In this document: positions 17,536 through 25,658 of the stretch, in pieces | Position numbering within the stretch: the stretch's first letter is position 1 | Layout of the letters: each line of letters opens with the position of its first letter | DNA from: a candidate division WOR-3 bacterium | GTDB taxonomy: Bacteria; Hydrothermota; Tepidihabitantia; Tepidihabitantales; Tepidihabitantaceae | Reading direction: 5' to 3' | DNA length: 64,000 bases | Assembly (NCBI GenBank): GCA_024653355.1 | Contig: JANLFQ010000002.1 | Span: 1-64,000 of the forward strand | The notes under the pieces: model-generated | The model's database searches: none | What the model was told of the DNA's origin: nothing | The model's input: the letters and a program-made list of their open reading frames with translations, nothing else | Position numbers and translations under genes: made by a program

Positions 17536-18011
17536 GAAACATCATCGGCCGCTGGCAACCGTCTTTTAAGGTAGGCAACAATCGTTGCCGATTCTGCCGG
17601 CAGCAAAAGATGGACGCCGCGAAAGTTGTCCAGAAAGTTGCGCTCCTTGAACGGCGAAAGCACCACCCCGCCATTTGTAAAAAAGAAACGCCGGAATCGG
17701 CTCCACTCGTAGGTGTAGGAAAATATCCCCTTGTCCACCGTCACACCCTGAGAAGAGAATGTATACTTCACCGGTAAGAAATAGGTGTGAGTTGCGCCGA
17801 ACAGCACAACCACCGCCACCCCAAAAAGCAAAAAGCCAAAGGCAAACAGGGTAAAAATCAGAAAGCCAATTATGAACAGTCCAACCAGCACCGTACGCCC
17901 GGGCATCTCCTTTGCCCGATGCACTTTCCAGGAAATCGATGCCGGGCAATAGTCTGATGAGCCATTAGCGCAGAATTCGGTTCCTGTCCCATTATGCTCT
18001 TGTGATTCCAT
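17532..18011 (-). CDS. Membrane protein with PH-like domain, unknown function
   Basis: 159 aa using the ATG at 18011. A longer reading from 18068 would run into the tRNA gene and is rejected. Residues about 38-75 form one long or two short membrane helices (LVGLFIIGFLIFTLFAFGFL). The C-terminal part (YTFSSQGVTVDKGIFSYTYEWSRFRRF, then VVLSPFKERNFLDNF) resembles bacterial PH-like (YcxB/bPH) domains. Likely an inner-membrane protein. It follows the tRNA by about 23 nt and may be co-transcribed with it. Start uncertain; a downstream ATG at 17906 is the alternative. Confidence 0.65.
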   Translation of the reverse strand: MESQEHNGTGTEFCANGSSDYCPASISWKVHRAKEMPGRTVLVGLFIIGFLIFTLFAFGFLLFGVAVVVLFGATHTYFLPVKYTFSSQGVTVDKGIFSYTYEWSRFRRFFFTNGGVVLSPFKERNFLDNFRGVHLLLPAESATIVAYLKRRLPAADDVS

Positions 18012-18034
18012 ATTTGCTCTCTGCTGCTCCGCGG

Positions 18035-18111
18035 TGGTGGGCCCGGTCCGGGTCGAACGGACGACCAACTGATTATGAGTCAGTTGCTCTGACCATCTGA
18101 GCTACGGGCCC
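18035..18111 (-). tRNA. tRNA with CAU anticodon (elongator Met or Ile2)
   Basis: 77 nt including an encoded CCA. All stems pair: acceptor GGGCCCG/CGGGCCC, D stem GCTC/GAGC, anticodon stem ACTGA/TCAGT with loop CTCATAA, T stem GTCCG/CGGAC with loop TTCGACC. The anticodon stem lacks the three G-C pairs of initiator tRNA. The choice between elongator tRNA-Met and tRNA-Ile2 (lysidine at C34) cannot be made with certainty. The loop CTCATAA and variable region TGGTC look slightly more like Ile2. Confidence 0.95.
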
Positions 18112-18153
18112 GTAAGAAATAATAATCTGAACTTCAGTACCGGTCAATTAAGT

Positions 18154-18342
18154 TCACCACTCCGACTCGTCGTCGGGCGGCAGATTGATGTCGAAGTCAT
18201 CCGGCTCGTCAAGCTCAAAGAATTCCCTGTCCAACTCCTCATCTTCCTTGAGAAACTGGTCTTCTTCCTGTAGAGTTTCCGGCTCGGGATGACCCCGCAG
18301 CCGCACCGACCTTTTTCTCTGGACCTTCTTCTTGGACCTCAT
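18154..18342 (-). CDS. Small acidic protein of unknown function
   Basis: 62 aa. A basic head (MRSKKKVQRKRSVRLRG) is followed by a strongly acidic tail with about 20 Asp/Glu residues, ending DDESEW. A strong AAGGAGGAAG site sits 4 nt before the ATG, which supports it as a real gene. It lies 42 nt upstream of the tRNA in the same direction. No family recognised; the charge pattern suggests a disordered nucleic-acid- or protein-binding peptide (inference). Confidence 0.6.
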   Translation of the reverse strand: MRSKKKVQRKRSVRLRGHPEPETLQEEDQFLKEDEELDREFFELDEPDDFDINLPPDDESEW

Positions 18343-18372
18343 CGCCTTCCTCCTTCGAAAACTTCTCTCCCT

Positions 18373-18447
18373 CTAATAACCCAGCCCCATCTTCTGGCAA
18401 CCGGTGTTTGGACAGTTAATCTCATCACCGTCACCGCCTGTTCTCAA
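18373..18447 (-). CDS. Possible 24-aa leaderless microprotein with Cys-Pro-Asn-Thr-Gly-Cys
   Basis: A TTG codon 4 nt after a -10 box (TAATTT) opens a 24-codon frame. Its product contains INCPNTGCQKMGLGY and ends at TAG shortly before the Shine-Dalgarno sequence of the 62-aa gene. The CPNTGC pair looks like half of a zinc knuckle. The evidence is only position and composition, so this is a candidate, not an established gene. Confidence 0.25.
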   Translation of the reverse strand: MRTGGDGDEINCPNTGCQKMGLGY

Positions 18448-18451
18448 ACTG

Positions 18452-18479
18452 AAATTACCAATTTCTCCTGCCCTGTCAA
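18452..18479 (-). promoter_or_regulatory. Promoter of the 62-aa gene and tRNA unit
   Basis: Minus strand TTGACA (18479-18474), 16-bp spacer, TAATTT (18457-18452). It gives a leader of about 100 nt before the 62-aa gene. Confidence 0.55.
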
Positions 18480-18500
18480 GCAGAAAATCAATCCCGGTTT

Positions 18501-19265
18501 TTATTCCGGAACAACCTCAATCCGAAACTGCCAGCCATAGGGCTGATAACCAACCGCTTTCGCGGTGGCGATTGATGCAAAGTTTAAATCTGATGTCACA
18601 TAGATCGGCACCCGGCCGCTTTTCAGCACCGCCTCGGTGGTGCAAGCCACGACCTGCTTACCAAAACCTTCCCGGCGCCGCGCCGGGATTGTTCCCGGCA
18701 CACAGATATCGGCAACCCGGTCTGCCATATGAGGCACTTCCCAGGTACCGGCAACCGCCACCGGTTCGGCACCGTCAAAGGCAGCAAAACAGGTGCCCTC
18801 GGCAATACTTTTGTCAAGGTATTTGCCGTAGAGCCCGACCGCCTGCAACGCCGGAATATCCGCCTCATTGACCAGCCGGCACCTGTCAACCGGAATCCGC
18901 CGAAAAGTGGCGCTCGTGGCAAAAAATATCGGTCCCGAATTGCCGGTTACCGCCGGCGGCCTTTTAATCTTTGCTGCCACCGCCTCGATTAGCGCCTTCT
19001 GCCCGTAAGGGGTGCGAAAATCACCCAGCGCCAGCCGATTGACAACCCTCTGCACCGCCTCCTCCAGACTCCGCTGCACCGAAACAACACACCGATTACC
19101 ACTGGCGATCAGCCACAGCGCGATGATGTTGTCCGACCGTTCTTCCCGGGCGTCGCGGCGGTCCGAAGGAATCACCCAGACCCGTCCCGGTGCGACATTC
19201 CCCAAATCACACTCTAAGTATTTTGAGAAAAACTCGTCAAGGACCGCAATCGTATCTTTCATCAT
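18501..19265 (-). CDS. GNAT-family N-acetyltransferase
   Basis: 254 aa. The C-terminal half (about 125-250) is a GNAT fold: 'ADICVPGTIPARRREGFGKQVVACTTEAVLKSG' is the acetyl-CoA loop region, with R-R-x-G-F/G-K, followed by 'NFASIATAKAVGYQPYGWQF'. The N-terminal 110 residues resemble the extra domain of acetyltransferases that have a degenerate first half. Substrate unknown. It starts 18 nt after the PAC2 gene, probably in one operon; two ATGs (19265, 19262) follow a weak GAGCGG. Confidence 0.82.
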   Translation of the reverse strand: MMKDTIAVLDEFFSKYLECDLGNVAPGRVWVIPSDRRDAREERSDNIIALWLIASGNRCVVSVQRSLEEAVQRVVNRLALGDFRTPYGQKALIEAVAAKIKRPPAVTGNSGPIFFATSATFRRIPVDRCRLVNEADIPALQAVGLYGKYLDKSIAEGTCFAAFDGAEPVAVAGTWEVPHMADRVADICVPGTIPARRREGFGKQVVACTTEAVLKSGRVPIYVTSDLNFASIATAKAVGYQPYGWQFRIEVVPE

Positions 19266-19283
19266 CCGCTCAGCAATTGCGGA

Positions 19284-20240
19284 TTATTCGCGTTTCTCTT
19301 TTTTACTGAAAAGGTCTAAAAACCGGTCCTCGTAAAGTGCGAACAGCCCCCAGCGGTCCAGTTCCTCTTTCAACTCCTGAATCTTACTGCGGTCGCGCTG
19401 TGCCTCTTCAAAGAGATGTTCGATGTGCGCCATCAGTTCATGGGGTTCCGGCCTTTCCCCGGCTTCGACCTCTTCCCCTTCCTCAGAAGCGAACCGTTCC
19501 TCGGTATTGCGGCGTAACGCCTCAATCGCCGCCGCCACCCGGCGTTCAAACTCACCCATCATCCGGTCGGTTTCGCTGATGCGTTCATCAATCTCCGTCA
19601 TATCAACCGTCGTATTGAAAATCCGCTCAAACACCTGAACAATCGCCTTGGACGCCTTCGGATTCGGGGCTTCAATCGCATACTGGGGAATCGTCGCCAG
19701 AAACGACGCCGCCGACAATCCCCTTGACTTTGCCAGCCCTAACAACAGCCCGTTAAGTCCGGAAACCCTGCCCTCCTTCAACGGCTCAACCCCGAGCGGC
19801 GCAAACCGGCTGCGCAGTGTCTCATCGGTTGCCACACCGTAAACCTTTACCGCCTGACGAAAACTCATCGGCAGGGCAAACGCCGCGCCGGTATAAACCG
19901 TACTGACCCCTGCCTCCTGAGCAACATCTAAAAGTTCACTGGCGATTTTAATACCCGGCTCACCGGAAATCTGTGCCTCACCCTCAAACACCAGCAGCGG
20001 TGGTTCGGCAATCGCATACACCATCTGGCGCGGTGGCGCCGGAATCCGGCCAATACCATCAACAACCTCAATCGCATCGGGCAGAAAGTAGGGCGTGGCA
20101 TCAATCTCGGCGTAAGGCACACCGTTCAACTTCATCCGCAGATAACTCGCCGCCAGAATTCCCACATGACCCATCCCGGGCCAGCAGGCAACAAGCGCCG
20201 GTGCTTTCACCTTCGTTTCACTCAAATATCTAACTGGCAT
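19284..20240 (-). CDS. PAC2 (proteasome assembly chaperone) family protein
   Basis: 318 aa. The N-terminal motif CWPGMGHVGILAASYL and later 'VYTGAAFALPMSF' and 'GLLLGLAKSRGLSAASFLATIPQYAIEAPNPKAS' are typical of the PAC2 family found in archaea, Actinobacteria and several candidate phyla. The last 110 residues are a charged, coiled-coil-prone tail (residues about 225-318). No proteasome genes are in the window, so the partner is unknown. Predicted start nearly leaderless. Confidence 0.85.
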   Translation of the reverse strand: MPVRYLSETKVKAPALVACWPGMGHVGILAASYLRMKLNGVPYAEIDATPYFLPDAIEVVDGIGRIPAPPRQMVYAIAEPPLLVFEGEAQISGEPGIKIASELLDVAQEAGVSTVYTGAAFALPMSFRQAVKVYGVATDETLRSRFAPLGVEPLKEGRVSGLNGLLLGLAKSRGLSAASFLATIPQYAIEAPNPKASKAIVQVFERIFNTTVDMTEIDERISETDRMMGEFERRVAAAIEALRRNTEERFASEEGEEVEAGERPEPHELMAHIEHLFEEAQRDRSKIQELKEELDRWGLFALYEDRFLDLFSKKEKRE

Positions 20241-20549
20241 ATACCCTTCAATTCTAACAGAAAACTACCCGATTATCAACCCTTATACAATATCTCGAAC
20301 CCGCTTGATGTTTCCCATCTGTTTTAACCCTGCCGGCGGTACTGACTGTAAAACCGGTTTTAACCACCGAAGTTGCCGTTTGAACCGTGCGAAAATCAAT
20401 TTCCCATACCATCCCCGAGACCGTACCGGGGTTGGGTAGGGAAAATTTGTTCACCGCGGTTTAACCTGTTATTTTGAAATAGGTTACGCGAAAACACCGC
20501 CCGACACGATTGATACTTTAAAGTATACAACAAACCGCGGACAAAACCT
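20241..20549. other. Intergenic region between murJ and the PAC2 gene
   Basis: 309 bp containing the PAC2 promoter at its left end and otherwise AT-richer sequence. An imperfect inverted repeat lies around 20463-20490 (AACCT...ATTT / AAATAGGTT). No convincing gene is seen. Confidence 0.5.
20251..20279 (-). promoter_or_regulatory. Near-leaderless promoter of the PAC2-GNAT unit
   Basis: Minus strand TTGATA (20279-20274), 17-bp spacer, TAGAAT (20256-20251). The ATG begins 10 nt later, so the leader would be about 3 nt. Confidence 0.5.
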
Positions 20550-22148
20550 TCATCTTGCCCGCTGGATTAAACTGTTAATCGCCTCCTTCACCTCCTCAAT
20601 ACGCAAAACCCGCGCCATCAGATAATAACCAGCCATACCCAGACCACCGGCAACAATCACCTCAGTTAGTTGTGAGACCACCCGGTTTATCGGCAAAAAC
20701 GACTCATACCCCAGCCGGCATCCATAAGCAACCGCACCACCAACCAGCGCCGCCCCGCCGGTCTGAATAAGCATTCGGAAAAGCGTCCGGTCAAAAAGAT
20801 TAATTTGCCGTCGTGTCAAGAGATAAAAAAGAATCACAAAGTTCAAAAACTGGGTCAACGAAGCCGTAAGGGGAAAGGAGCGAAACCCGATAAACCGCAT
20901 CAAAATTAGATTGAGCGCAATGTTGCCCGCAACCACGCCGAGTGCAACCAGTGCCGGTGTTTTGGTGTCACCCAGCGCATAAAACCCCGCCGCACAGTTA
21001 CGGGTTAGTGCCGCAGGCAGAACACCCAGCGCATAAAGCGCCAGCGCCTGCGCCGTGAGCACAGTATCAAGGGCGGTAAACCTGCCATGCTGATAAATCA
21101 GCCGCACCACCGGTACCGCCAGAACAAGGAGAAGCACACCCGCCGGTAGTGTCAATACCGCCGCCAGTTTCAAGGCATGTTTAAACCGCTCCGGCACAAT
21201 GCGCCTTTCGGTCGCCGCGCTCCCGGCGTACTCGGCAAGCGCCACCGTGCCAATCGCCACGCCAAACAACCCCGCCGGCAGATGCTGAATCCGGTAGGCA
21301 TAACTTACCCAGGTGACCGAACCTTGCGGCAGGAAAGACAACAGCAAAGTGTTCACCAGAAAGTTCACCTGCCAGCTGGCGAAACCGAGAATCATCGGCA
21401 CCCAGCGCCGCACCACCTGATGCAAATCCTCATCCTTCAGGTTCAGCACCGGCTGATAACGAAACCCAAAGGTGCGCAAGCGCGGCAACTGCACCACCAG
21501 TTGTGCCACCGCACCAATCGTTACGCCGTACGCCATTCCGACAATCGGCTCAATCCCCTTCTGTCGCAAAAACCCGTAAAGCACCACCGGCACCAGGGCA
21601 GAAAAGACATTGAACGCTGCCGGTGCGCTCGCCGGGATAAAAAAACTACCGCAACTGTTCAAAATCCCCATCGCCCAGGCGGCAAGGACAACAAACAGAA
21701 GAAACGGAAACATTATCCTTGTCAATGTCGTTGTCAGTGCTAACTTCGCCGGGTTGGTGCGAAAACCCCAGGCAATCACCTGCACCACCTGGGGCGCAAA
21801 AATCATCCCGAAAATCACCAGTAGACCGATAAACAGCACAATCGTATTGAATACATTAGCGGCAAAACGCCAGGTGCGTCGCTCGTCTCCTGCTTGACGC
21901 CGCGCAACAAAGGTCGGGACAAACGCCGCGGAAAGCGCGCTCTCGGCGAACAGGTCGCGCAGAAAGTTGGGGATTCGGAAGGCAACATTAAAGGCATCGG
22001 TTGCCATTCCGGCACCAAACAGATAAGCAAAAACCGACTCCCGTGCCACCCCTAAAAGCCGGGAAATCAAAGTGCCGATGGTGAACAGCCCGACCCGCCG
22101 GGTAAATCGACCTGAAGCAACCGATGTTGTTCTAACATCAGAAGGCAC
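20550..22148 (-). CDS. murJ: Lipid II flippase MurJ
   Basis: 532 aa with about 14 predicted membrane helices, the usual MurJ length and topology. The N-terminal signature (GTLISRLLGVARESVFAYLFGAG, then FRIPNFLRDLFAESALSAAFVP) is diagnostic. It moves lipid-linked peptidoglycan precursor across the inner membrane. The start is GTG at 22148, only 5 nt after the -10 box, so the mRNA is probably leaderless. It is divergent from the CofE-like gene. A second family member lies at 35101. Confidence 0.95.
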   Translation of the reverse strand: MPSDVRTTSVASGRFTRRVGLFTIGTLISRLLGVARESVFAYLFGAGMATDAFNVAFRIPNFLRDLFAESALSAAFVPTFVARRQAGDERRTWRFAANVFNTIVLFIGLLVIFGMIFAPQVVQVIAWGFRTNPAKLALTTTLTRIMFPFLLFVVLAAWAMGILNSCGSFFIPASAPAAFNVFSALVPVVLYGFLRQKGIEPIVGMAYGVTIGAVAQLVVQLPRLRTFGFRYQPVLNLKDEDLHQVVRRWVPMILGFASWQVNFLVNTLLLSFLPQGSVTWVSYAYRIQHLPAGLFGVAIGTVALAEYAGSAATERRIVPERFKHALKLAAVLTLPAGVLLLVLAVPVVRLIYQHGRFTALDTVLTAQALALYALGVLPAALTRNCAAGFYALGDTKTPALVALGVVAGNIALNLILMRFIGFRSFPLTASLTQFLNFVILFYLLTRRQINLFDRTLFRMLIQTGGAALVGGAVAYGCRLGYESFLPINRVVSQLTEVIVAGGLGMAGYYLMARVLRIEEVKEAINSLIQRAR

Positions 22149-22153
22149 AGCCG

Positions 22154-22182
22154 AGTATAAATCCTCCCTGCCGAAAAGTCAA
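22154..22182 (-). promoter_or_regulatory. Leaderless promoter of murJ
   Basis: Minus strand TTGACT (22182-22177), 17-bp spacer, TATACT (22159-22154), then 5 nt and GTG. Confidence 0.6.
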
Positions 22183-22226
22183 AAAACGGTTGGCACCAAA
22201 CTCCGGCAACCGCCTTTGTTCCAGAA

Positions 22227-22254
22227 TTGATTTTCTCCTATTGGTTGCTAAATT
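22227..22254 (+). promoter_or_regulatory. Leaderless promoter of the CofE-like gene
   Basis: TTGATT (22227-22232), 16-bp spacer, TAAATT (22249-22254), then 5 nt and GTG at 22260. Confidence 0.45.
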
Positions 22255-22259
22255 CAATT

Positions 22260-22955
22260 GTGCCAAAGGAAAAACCGCCCATCATTGAAACCAGCCGTGG
22301 TCCAGTCGAGCGCATTCGGGTAAAAACCCATGTCCTCAATAAAGGCGACGATTTGCTCTCTGCGGTCCGGCACTATGCCGGCGCCCTGCTTCAACCCGGC
22401 GACATCCTGACCATTGCCGAAAGTCCGGTTGCCGCCACCCAGGGCAGGGCAATCCCTCTCACTGAGATAAAACCCGGCATCGCAGCGCGCATTCTCTGGC
22501 GCTTTGTCAAAAAGGTGCCCTACGGCATCGGCTTGCGCAGCCCCTACTCAATGCAGTGCGCAATTGACGAAGTTGGCTTACCCCGCATCCTTATCGCCGC
22601 CATCGCCGGCGGCTTCGGTAAACTTTTTGGTATAAGTGGTGTTTTCTATCGCATCGCCGGCAAACAGGTAGCGATGATTGACGCTGCCCACACCTCGGGC
22701 GTTAAAGAGTTTTACGACTGCGTCATTCTCGGTCCGAAAGACCCGGACGATGTTGCCCGGCGCCTTGCGCAGGCGCTTTCCTGCCCGGTGGCAGTGGTTG
22801 ACGCCAACGACATCTTCGGCTGCACCGTGGTTGGTGCCTCACCAGGACTGGATTCCGCACTGGTTTCTGAGGCGATGCGCGACAACCCCGCAGGACAGGG
22901 TGGCGACCTGACACCAATCGTCATCCTCCGGCCACACACCAGGGCGACACCTTGA
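22260..22955 (+). CDS. CofE-like (coenzyme F420-0:L-glutamate ligase family) protein
   Basis: 231 aa from GTG at 22260. A TTG at 22227 would add 11 residues but is itself part of the predicted -35 box. Motifs fit the CofE/MurNAc-independent glutamyl-ligase fold family: 'ILTIAESPVAATQGRAIPL' and 'CPVAVVDANDIFGCTVVGAS', with an acidic metal site. In archaea and actinobacteria CofE adds glutamates to F420. No other F420 genes are in the window, and many uncultured bacteria carry this paralogue with no known F420 use, so the substrate is open. Confidence 0.8.
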   Translation: MPKEKPPIIETSRGPVERIRVKTHVLNKGDDLLSAVRHYAGALLQPGDILTIAESPVAATQGRAIPLTEIKPGIAARILWRFVKKVPYGIGLRSPYSMQCAIDEVGLPRILIAAIAGGFGKLFGISGVFYRIAGKQVAMIDAAHTSGVKEFYDCVILGPKDPDDVARRLAQALSCPVAVVDANDIFGCTVVGASPGLDSALVSEAMRDNPAGQGGDLTPIVILRPHTRATP

Positions 22956-22979
22956 AAACCCAACACCACCCCTTATAAT
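22952..22979 (+). promoter_or_regulatory. Promoter of the GT39-type glycosyltransferase gene
   Basis: TTGAAA (22952-22957), 16-bp spacer, perfect TATAAT (22974-22979). GTG at 22989 starts 9 nt later, giving at most a 2-3 nt leader. The -35 box overlaps the end of the preceding gene. Confidence 0.6.
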
Positions 22980-22988
22980 AAACTACTG

Positions 22989-25349
22989 GTGCGGCAACCT
23001 TCAAATTTGCCTTTGCAAAACAGTCCGGGTGTCTATCACCCTACCGGTACTCTTTTGCGGTTATTGGCATTACTCCTCGGCATCACCTTCCTCTTCCTTG
23101 CCGCTGTTACCAACTACACCTCTGCTAACTACCTGTACGCCAACCGCTGGGCTATCAACGGCAAATCCACCGTGTTCTTTCACCTGCCGTCAATGCCCCC
23201 CGAACAGTTTTACTACTTTCCCCTCTCCTGGCTCCTGCTGGGCATCGCCTTTCTTCTGCTCCTTTTTGGCTTGCTGTTTCGCCCCTTCCGAACCGGCATT
23301 TCTTACCTGTTCAAATCAAAACAAACCGCCCTGCCCTTCATCTTCACCTTTGCCTTCTTTCTCTTCACCCTCTACCCGTGGGACTTTCTCACCGCCAAAC
23401 AGAACGAAACCGGCTCCCAGTTTATGCTCTACCTGTCGCTTGCCAGTGCCGGCTTTATCTTCCTTTTGTTTGCCCTCTACCCTGTCCTCGGCTTTCTTGA
23501 AAAACCACTCCAAAATATCATCAACTGGCTGCTCAACCTTAAACCCCGTTACTTCCTCTTACTCACCGCCGGCTTTTTCTTCCTCATCGCCAACCTCATC
23601 TCCTATTTTGTCTTTGAACACATCCCCCACATCCAGGACTCCATATCCCAACTCTTCCAGGCGCGCATCTTTGCCCAGGGCAAAATCCATCTCCCTTCAC
23701 CACCCTTTCCGGACTTCTTTGACTACACCCATATCATCAACAACGGCAACTGGTACTCCCAGTACCCCTGGCTCCACTCCTTCCTGTTGATGTTCTTTGT
23801 CTTTCTCGGTACCCCCTGGCTCTTAAACCCCTTAATGGGTGCTTTGTTCTTGCTTGTCCTTTACCATCTCGGCAAAGAACTTTACGACGAAAAGACCGCC
23901 CGTATTGCCACCCTCCTCGCCACCTTCTCGCCCTACATCATCAACATGTCCGCCGAATATATGAACCACGCCTCCGCGCTCCTCTTTGCCACCCTGTTCA
24001 TCCTCTTCTACTTTCGCACCGTCAAGGGCGCAAAACCGTTCCCCAGCGCCCTGCTTGCCGGCATCACCCTCGGTGCCGTCGCCAACATCCGGCCCTACAC
24101 CGCGCTTGCCATCGGTCTGCCCTTTGCCCTTTACGCCCTTTTCCTCATCGTGCGTCAGCCCCGGCGCTACCTCCTACCCTTTATCCTAATCGTTCTTGCC
24201 ACCGCTGCCGTAACCAGCCTCCTTTTAATCTACAACTACCTCGCCAACGGCAATCCGCTCCTGTTTGGCTATGTCGTCAAGTGGGGACCAGGCCATGAGG
24301 TCGGATTTGGCCACTCCGGTTGGGGACCGCCGCACACCCCTTATCAGGGGCTCTTGAATATGGGCAACAACTTCAACCTCGTCAACAAATTCCTGTTTGA
24401 GTCACCCTGGCCCGCCCTACTTCTCATCCTCATCCCGTTTGCCATTGGCACCCGCAACCGCTACGACTGGCTCCTTTTTGCCGGCTTTCTCGCCTTACCC
24501 ATCGCCTATTTCTTCTACTGGTTTCACAATGTCTGCTTCGGTCCGCGTTTCCTCTATGAGTCCAGCGCCTGCCTTTTTCTGCTTGGTGCCCGCGGTATCA
24601 ATCAACTCCCCCAACTTCTCAGCCACACCTTCGGGCAGAACCCTGTCCCCAACACAAACCGCTTCCTCCGCCGCGCCCTACCGCTAACTTTGCTCTTCAC
24701 CATCGCCATCGCCCTGCCACCGCTCTTTAAACTCTACCATGTTTATGGTGGAGTTAGCGCTGTCGTTTACAAAACGGTCCGCCGTGCCGGACTCAAAAAC
24801 GCCCTGATCTTCTGCGACCACTTCGGCACCGGCTTCTCCTACAACCGCCTTGACCTTAAGGGTCCTCTCGTCTATGCCAAAGACTACGGCTACCTCAACG
24901 CCGCCCTCACCCTTGCCTATCCCGACCGGCAGTACTACTTTGCCCGTCACGACACCCTCCGTCTCCTCACCGACATTAAGTATGAAAACTCCCGGCTGAA
25001 ACAGACCCTTGACGACCTTGCAAAAACCCTTGCCGACACCGCCTTTGTCAACACCTACAAAACCATCCTCTGGCCCTTTGCCGACATCCCCCCGCTGCCG
25101 GACACTACTCCTTTGAAACCGCAAATCCTTGACTACCGCACCGTCTCCCGGCAAATCTTCACCCGGCAAAGGTCAATTGACGATTTCACCCCGATTCTTG
25201 CCTTCTGGCTCTTTGACGACCCACGCGAACACCTCAGCCTGTTCTCCTCAATGGACGACGCCGAACACACCATCGCCGGCGGCTTAAGATTCACCCTGCT
25301 TTCCGTCACCGCCAACAACCTCGGCGCCGTCTACGACATCCGGCGCTGA
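22989..25349 (+). CDS. Multi-pass membrane glycosyltransferase (GT39/PMT-like)
   Basis: 786 aa, with about 11-13 membrane helices in the first 600 residues and a soluble C-terminal domain of about 180 residues. The pattern matches the GT-C superfamily: an acidic residue in the first large loop (EHIPHIQDSISQLFQARIF), then 'LYHLGKELYDEKTARIATLLATFSPYIINMSAEYMNHASAL'. Such enzymes transfer sugar from a polyprenyl-phosphate donor to lipid or protein on the periplasmic side. Acceptor unknown. GTG start, nearly leaderless. Confidence 0.8.
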   Translation: MRQPSNLPLQNSPGVYHPTGTLLRLLALLLGITFLFLAAVTNYTSANYLYANRWAINGKSTVFFHLPSMPPEQFYYFPLSWLLLGIAFLLLLFGLLFRPFRTGISYLFKSKQTALPFIFTFAFFLFTLYPWDFLTAKQNETGSQFMLYLSLASAGFIFLLFALYPVLGFLEKPLQNIINWLLNLKPRYFLLLTAGFFFLIANLISYFVFEHIPHIQDSISQLFQARIFAQGKIHLPSPPFPDFFDYTHIINNGNWYSQYPWLHSFLLMFFVFLGTPWLLNPLMGALFLLVLYHLGKELYDEKTARIATLLATFSPYIINMSAEYMNHASALLFATLFILFYFRTVKGAKPFPSALLAGITLGAVANIRPYTALAIGLPFALYALFLIVRQPRRYLLPFILIVLATAAVTSLLLIYNYLANGNPLLFGYVVKWGPGHEVGFGHSGWGPPHTPYQGLLNMGNNFNLVNKFLFESPWPALLLILIPFAIGTRNRYDWLLFAGFLALPIAYFFYWFHNVCFGPRFLYESSACLFLLGARGINQLPQLLSHTFGQNPVPNTNRFLRRALPLTLLFTIAIALPPLFKLYHVYGGVSAVVYKTVRRAGLKNALIFCDHFGTGFSYNRLDLKGPLVYAKDYGYLNAALTLAYPDRQYYFARHDTLRLLTDIKYENSRLKQTLDDLAKTLADTAFVNTYKTILWPFADIPPLPDTTPLKPQILDYRTVSRQIFTRQRSIDDFTPILAFWLFDDPREHLSLFSSMDDAEHTIAGGLRFTLLSVTANNLGAVYDIRR

Positions 25350-25658
25350 TTGAATCTGCCGGAATTGGCAACCAGTTGCAGCCCTGCCGCAAAAGTCACC
25401 CCATCCTAAATTTGTCCGGTTAATTTTACTATCGTCCTCACCTGCTCAAGTTTTCGTAAAGTTCAAGAAATACAACTTTCCTTTTTGCCTTGCCATTTTC
25501 CTGAGCTCTTAAGTAACGAGCCTTTGAGAACAATTTAATTTACAGAACGAACTTTTTAATGATGAATTTGTTCTATCCAATATTCAATTGGTTTAATCCC
25601 GAGAAAAAACTATCCGCGAACACCGTTGTGCGCGCATAAGCCCTTTTGCATTCATCGC
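25350..25658. other. AT-rich intergenic region between convergent genes
   Basis: 309 bp between the ends of the GT39-type gene and the CRTAC1-like gene. I see no frame with a Shine-Dalgarno sequence, no RNA gene and no strong terminator hairpin. Confidence 0.5.

Noticed and set aside
18012-18068. N-terminal extension of the PH-like membrane protein to 18068
   Set aside because: It would run through the 3' end of the tRNA gene; the ATG at 18011 avoids this.
20254-20454. 66-codon minus-strand frame between murJ and the PAC2 gene
   Set aside because: It overlaps the PAC2 promoter, lacks a Shine-Dalgarno site and looks like chance.
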